Origin: Clostridiales bacterium
GTDB lineage: Bacteria; Bacillota; Clostridia; Oscillospirales; CAG-272
Reading direction: 5' to 3'
NCBI GenBank assembly: GCA_003522145.1
Contig: DPGD01000030.1
Coordinates: 1 to 15,591 of the forward strand
DNA: 15,591 bases
Made by a program: the position numbers and the translations under genes. A model generated the notes under the pieces. That model did not search any database, was not told where the DNA came from, and worked only from the letters and a program-made list of their open reading frames with translations. Position 1 is the first letter of the stretch. Every line of letters begins with the position of its first letter. Shown one piece after another: positions 14,464-15,591 of the stretch.

Positions 14464-14490
14464 GGATTCCTTCTGCCGACTTCGGAATCC
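14464..14490. repeat. Inverted repeat in the rbr-sigG divergent spacer
   Basis: GGATTCC (14464-14470) and GGAATCC (14484-14490) form a seven-base-pair stem with a 13-base loop, followed on the plus strand by TTTTCCCTTCC. It sits in the 321-base gene-free stretch 14295-14615, which otherwise holds the rubrerythrin promoter and the candidate sigG promoter. It could be an operator or a weak terminator; nothing upstream on the plus strand would need terminating. Confidence 0.3.
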
Positions 14491-14551
14491 TTTTCCCTTC
14501 CGGAATCAGCGCTCTGTCTGAAAAACCAAATATTTCCGCTTTCCTTTTTCT

Positions 14552-14582
14552 GCATAAACTCCCCGTCAAACGGTCCATACTT
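14552..14582 (+). promoter_or_regulatory. Candidate forespore-type promoter for sigG
   Basis: GCATA (14552-14556) matches the shared -35 element of SigF and SigG promoters. CATACTT (14576-14582) matches six of seven positions of the SigG -10 consensus CATnHTA, with 19 bases between them, one more than usual. The same region reads GGTCCATAC, an imperfect SigF-type -10. No TTGACA/TATAAT pair precedes sigG, so forespore control fits both sequence and gene. Confidence 0.45.
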
Positions 14583-14615
14583 CCTTTACCGGGAATCCGG
14601 TGAAAGGAAGAAGAC

Positions 14616-15416
14616 ATGGCGTATTATTCAAAGGTGGATCTTTGCGGAATCCATTCTTCGGGACTGGAAACTCTGGGGCAAGAAGAAAAAGAACAGCTTC
14701 TGAAGCGCTCGGCGGCAGGAGATAAGGAGGCCAGGCGTCGGTTGATCAACGGAAATCTGCGCTTGGTCCTGTCCATCATCCAACGCTTTGCCGGCAGAGG
14801 CGAAAATATGGATGACCTTTTCCAGGTGGGCTGTATCGGGTTGATTAAGGCCGTGGACAATTTCAACATCGAATTAGATGTGAAGTTCTCTACCTATGCC
14901 GTCCCCATGATTATCGGTGAAGTCCGTCGGTATCTGCGCGACAACAATTCTATAAGAGTGTCCAGATCCTTGCGGGATTTGGCCTATAAGGCTTTGCAAA
15001 TCCGAGATAAGCTGTCCTCTGAAAATGAGAAGGAACCAACTATCGAACAAATTACCGACGCCCTGAATAAAGCTCATCCCGAGGAGCACCACGAAAAAGA
15101 GGAAATCGCTTCGGCCTTGGATGCCATCGTTGCTCCGGTGTCACTCTTTGAGCCCATCTACAACGACTCCGGCTCCGGCGATTCGGTCTACCTGATGGAC
15201 CAGTTAAGCGATCGGGAAGCGGATGAAAAATGGTTGGAGTCCCTTGCGCTGAAAGAGGCCCTGGGACACCTTTCCGAACGGGAAAATAAAATTATCCGAA
15301 TGCGGTTCTTCGGCGGAAGCACCCAGATGGAAATTGCAGAAGAGATCGGTATCTCACAGGCCCAGGTCTCACGGCTTGAAAAGAATGCCTTGGCAAAAAT
15401 AAAAAAATTTTTCTGA
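14616..15416 (+). CDS. sigG: RNA polymerase sporulation sigma factor SigG
   Basis: SigG directs late forespore transcription after engulfment, including SASP and germination genes. The 266-residue protein begins with the SigG-specific leader AYYSKVDLCGIHSSGL, comparable to the KVEICGVDTSKL type in B. subtilis. It continues with region 2 (about 45-110, including DDLFQVGCIGLIKAVDNF and KFSTYAVPMIIGEVRRYLRD), region 3 with IRVSRSLRDLAYKALQ, the diagnostic PVSLFEPIYND, and region 4 with TQMEIAEEIGISQAQVSRLE (about 237-256). A short charged insert (HPEEHHEKEE) lies in region 3. AAAGGAAG lies seven bases before the ATG. Unlike in Bacillus, no sigE or spoIIGA lies immediately upstream; the gene is divergent from rubrerythrin and has its own terminator. 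Confidence 0.96.
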   Translation: MAYYSKVDLCGIHSSGLETLGQEEKEQLLKRSAAGDKEARRRLINGNLRLVLSIIQRFAGRGENMDDLFQVGCIGLIKAVDNFNIELDVKFSTYAVPMIIGEVRRYLRDNNSIRVSRSLRDLAYKALQIRDKLSSENEKEPTIEQITDALNKAHPEEHHEKEEIASALDAIVAPVSLFEPIYNDSGSGDSVYLMDQLSDREADEKWLESLALKEALGHLSERENKIIRMRFFGGSTQMEIAEEIGISQAQVSRLEKNALAKIKKFF

Positions 15417-15424
15417 AAAACGGT

Positions 15425-15475
15425 GAAAAGCACTCCTAAAGAATCCGATAAAGTGCTTTTCGTCGTTTTCTTTTC
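15425..15475 (+). terminator. Intrinsic terminator for sigG
   Basis: GAAAAGCACT (15425-15434) pairs perfectly with AGTGCTTTTC (15452-15461) across a 17-base loop, followed by GTCGTTTTCTTTT. It begins nine bases past the sigG stop codon. Confidence 0.75.
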
Positions 15476-15499
15476 GGTCCCCGCCTAATTCTTTTCTCA

Positions 15500-15552
15500 G
15501 GGTCCCTGCCCTGCACCCGGTTCTTTTTGCAGGGCCCCGCCCTGCACCCCGG
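15500..15552. repeat. Tandem GC-rich repeat units next to the right terminal repeat
   Basis: AGGGTCCCTGCCCTGCACCC (from 15500) and AGGGCCCCGCCCTGCACCCC (from 15531) are two near-identical units about 31 bases apart. The second contains a hairpin GCAGGGC-CCC-GCCCTGC at 15529-15545. The second unit merges into the right copy of the terminal repeat. No coding sequence is seen in 15417-15591. Confidence 0.6.
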
Positions 15553-15589
15553 CGACCCCTTTTGAAAAAGGGGTCGATCCGAAAACTTT
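15536..15589. repeat. Right copy of terminal inverted, hairpin-forming repeat
   Basis: Its reverse complement matches bases 1-53 over nearly its full length: AAAGTTTTCGGAT, the CGACCCCTTTT/AAAAGGGGTCG hairpin (15553-15576), and the GGTGCAGGGCGGG tail. The only differences are one added or changed base near the tail and the two-base loop, which is GA on the plus strand in both copies and is therefore flipped relative to the repeat. Confidence 0.8.
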
Positions 15590-15591
15590 TT

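Noticed and set aside
14318..14617. 99-residue minus-strand open frame upstream of rubrerythrin
   Set aside because: It contains the rubrerythrin promoter and the candidate sigG promoter, so it is unlikely to be translated.
1..15591. The whole window as a composite transposon bounded by inverted repeats
   Set aside because: There is no transposase or recombinase, the cargo is core housekeeping genes, and the repeats are short hairpins better explained as dispersed elements at contig ends.

Overview
The window (15,591 bases, moderate GC) looks like chromosome from a spore-forming anaerobe of the class Clostridia. It carries a clear sporulation sigma factor (SigG), a rubrerythrin, Firmicutes-type lipoproteins, strong AGGAGG-like ribosome binding sites and near-consensus sigma-A promoters. 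I cannot name the species. Both ends carry the same roughly 53-base hairpin-forming repeat in inverted orientation. The enclosed genes are ordinary housekeeping and accessory genes, so the window is probably a contig that stopped at two copies of a dispersed repeat rather than a transposon.

Layout. Positions 69-6583, minus strand: a block read from a consensus promoter in the order dxs, rlmH, mnmG, rsmG, then an MFS transporter. It combines isoprenoid precursor synthesis, modification of 23S rRNA, tRNA and 16S rRNA, and a drug-efflux-like permease that may also have its own promoter. Positions 6584-6975 hold back-to-back promoters. Positions 6976-10397, plus strand: a five-gene metal-uptake operon, probably for zinc. 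It consists of a 97-residue two-helix membrane protein with an HNC-x3-CC-x2-C loop, a ZnuA-like binding lipoprotein with a His-rich loop, a ZnuC-like ATPase, a ZnuB-like permease and a small lipoprotein with a Cys-Cys pair. The last three genes are joined by ATGA overlaps. A folded element, a predicted three-way junction followed by a T-run, separates the small membrane protein from the binding protein.

Positions 10398-10666 form a convergent junction with several terminator hairpins. Positions 10667-14294, minus strand, hold a secreted, membrane-anchored esterase-like hydrolase, a 76-residue hypothetical protein, a sugar-phosphate-type nucleotidyltransferase and rubrerythrin; the first, second and fourth have promoters or promoter candidates of their own. 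Positions 14616-15416, plus strand, hold sigG, alone and divergent from rubrerythrin, with a forespore-type promoter candidate upstream and a terminator downstream.

The most promising uncharacterised biology is the metal operon. Two small thiol-containing proteins bracket a ZnuABC-type transporter whose binding protein lacks one usual histidine ligand, and an RNA-like element sits inside the operon. A second lead is an exact 17-base sequence at the same distance upstream of two unrelated minus-strand genes, which may be a shared promoter core.
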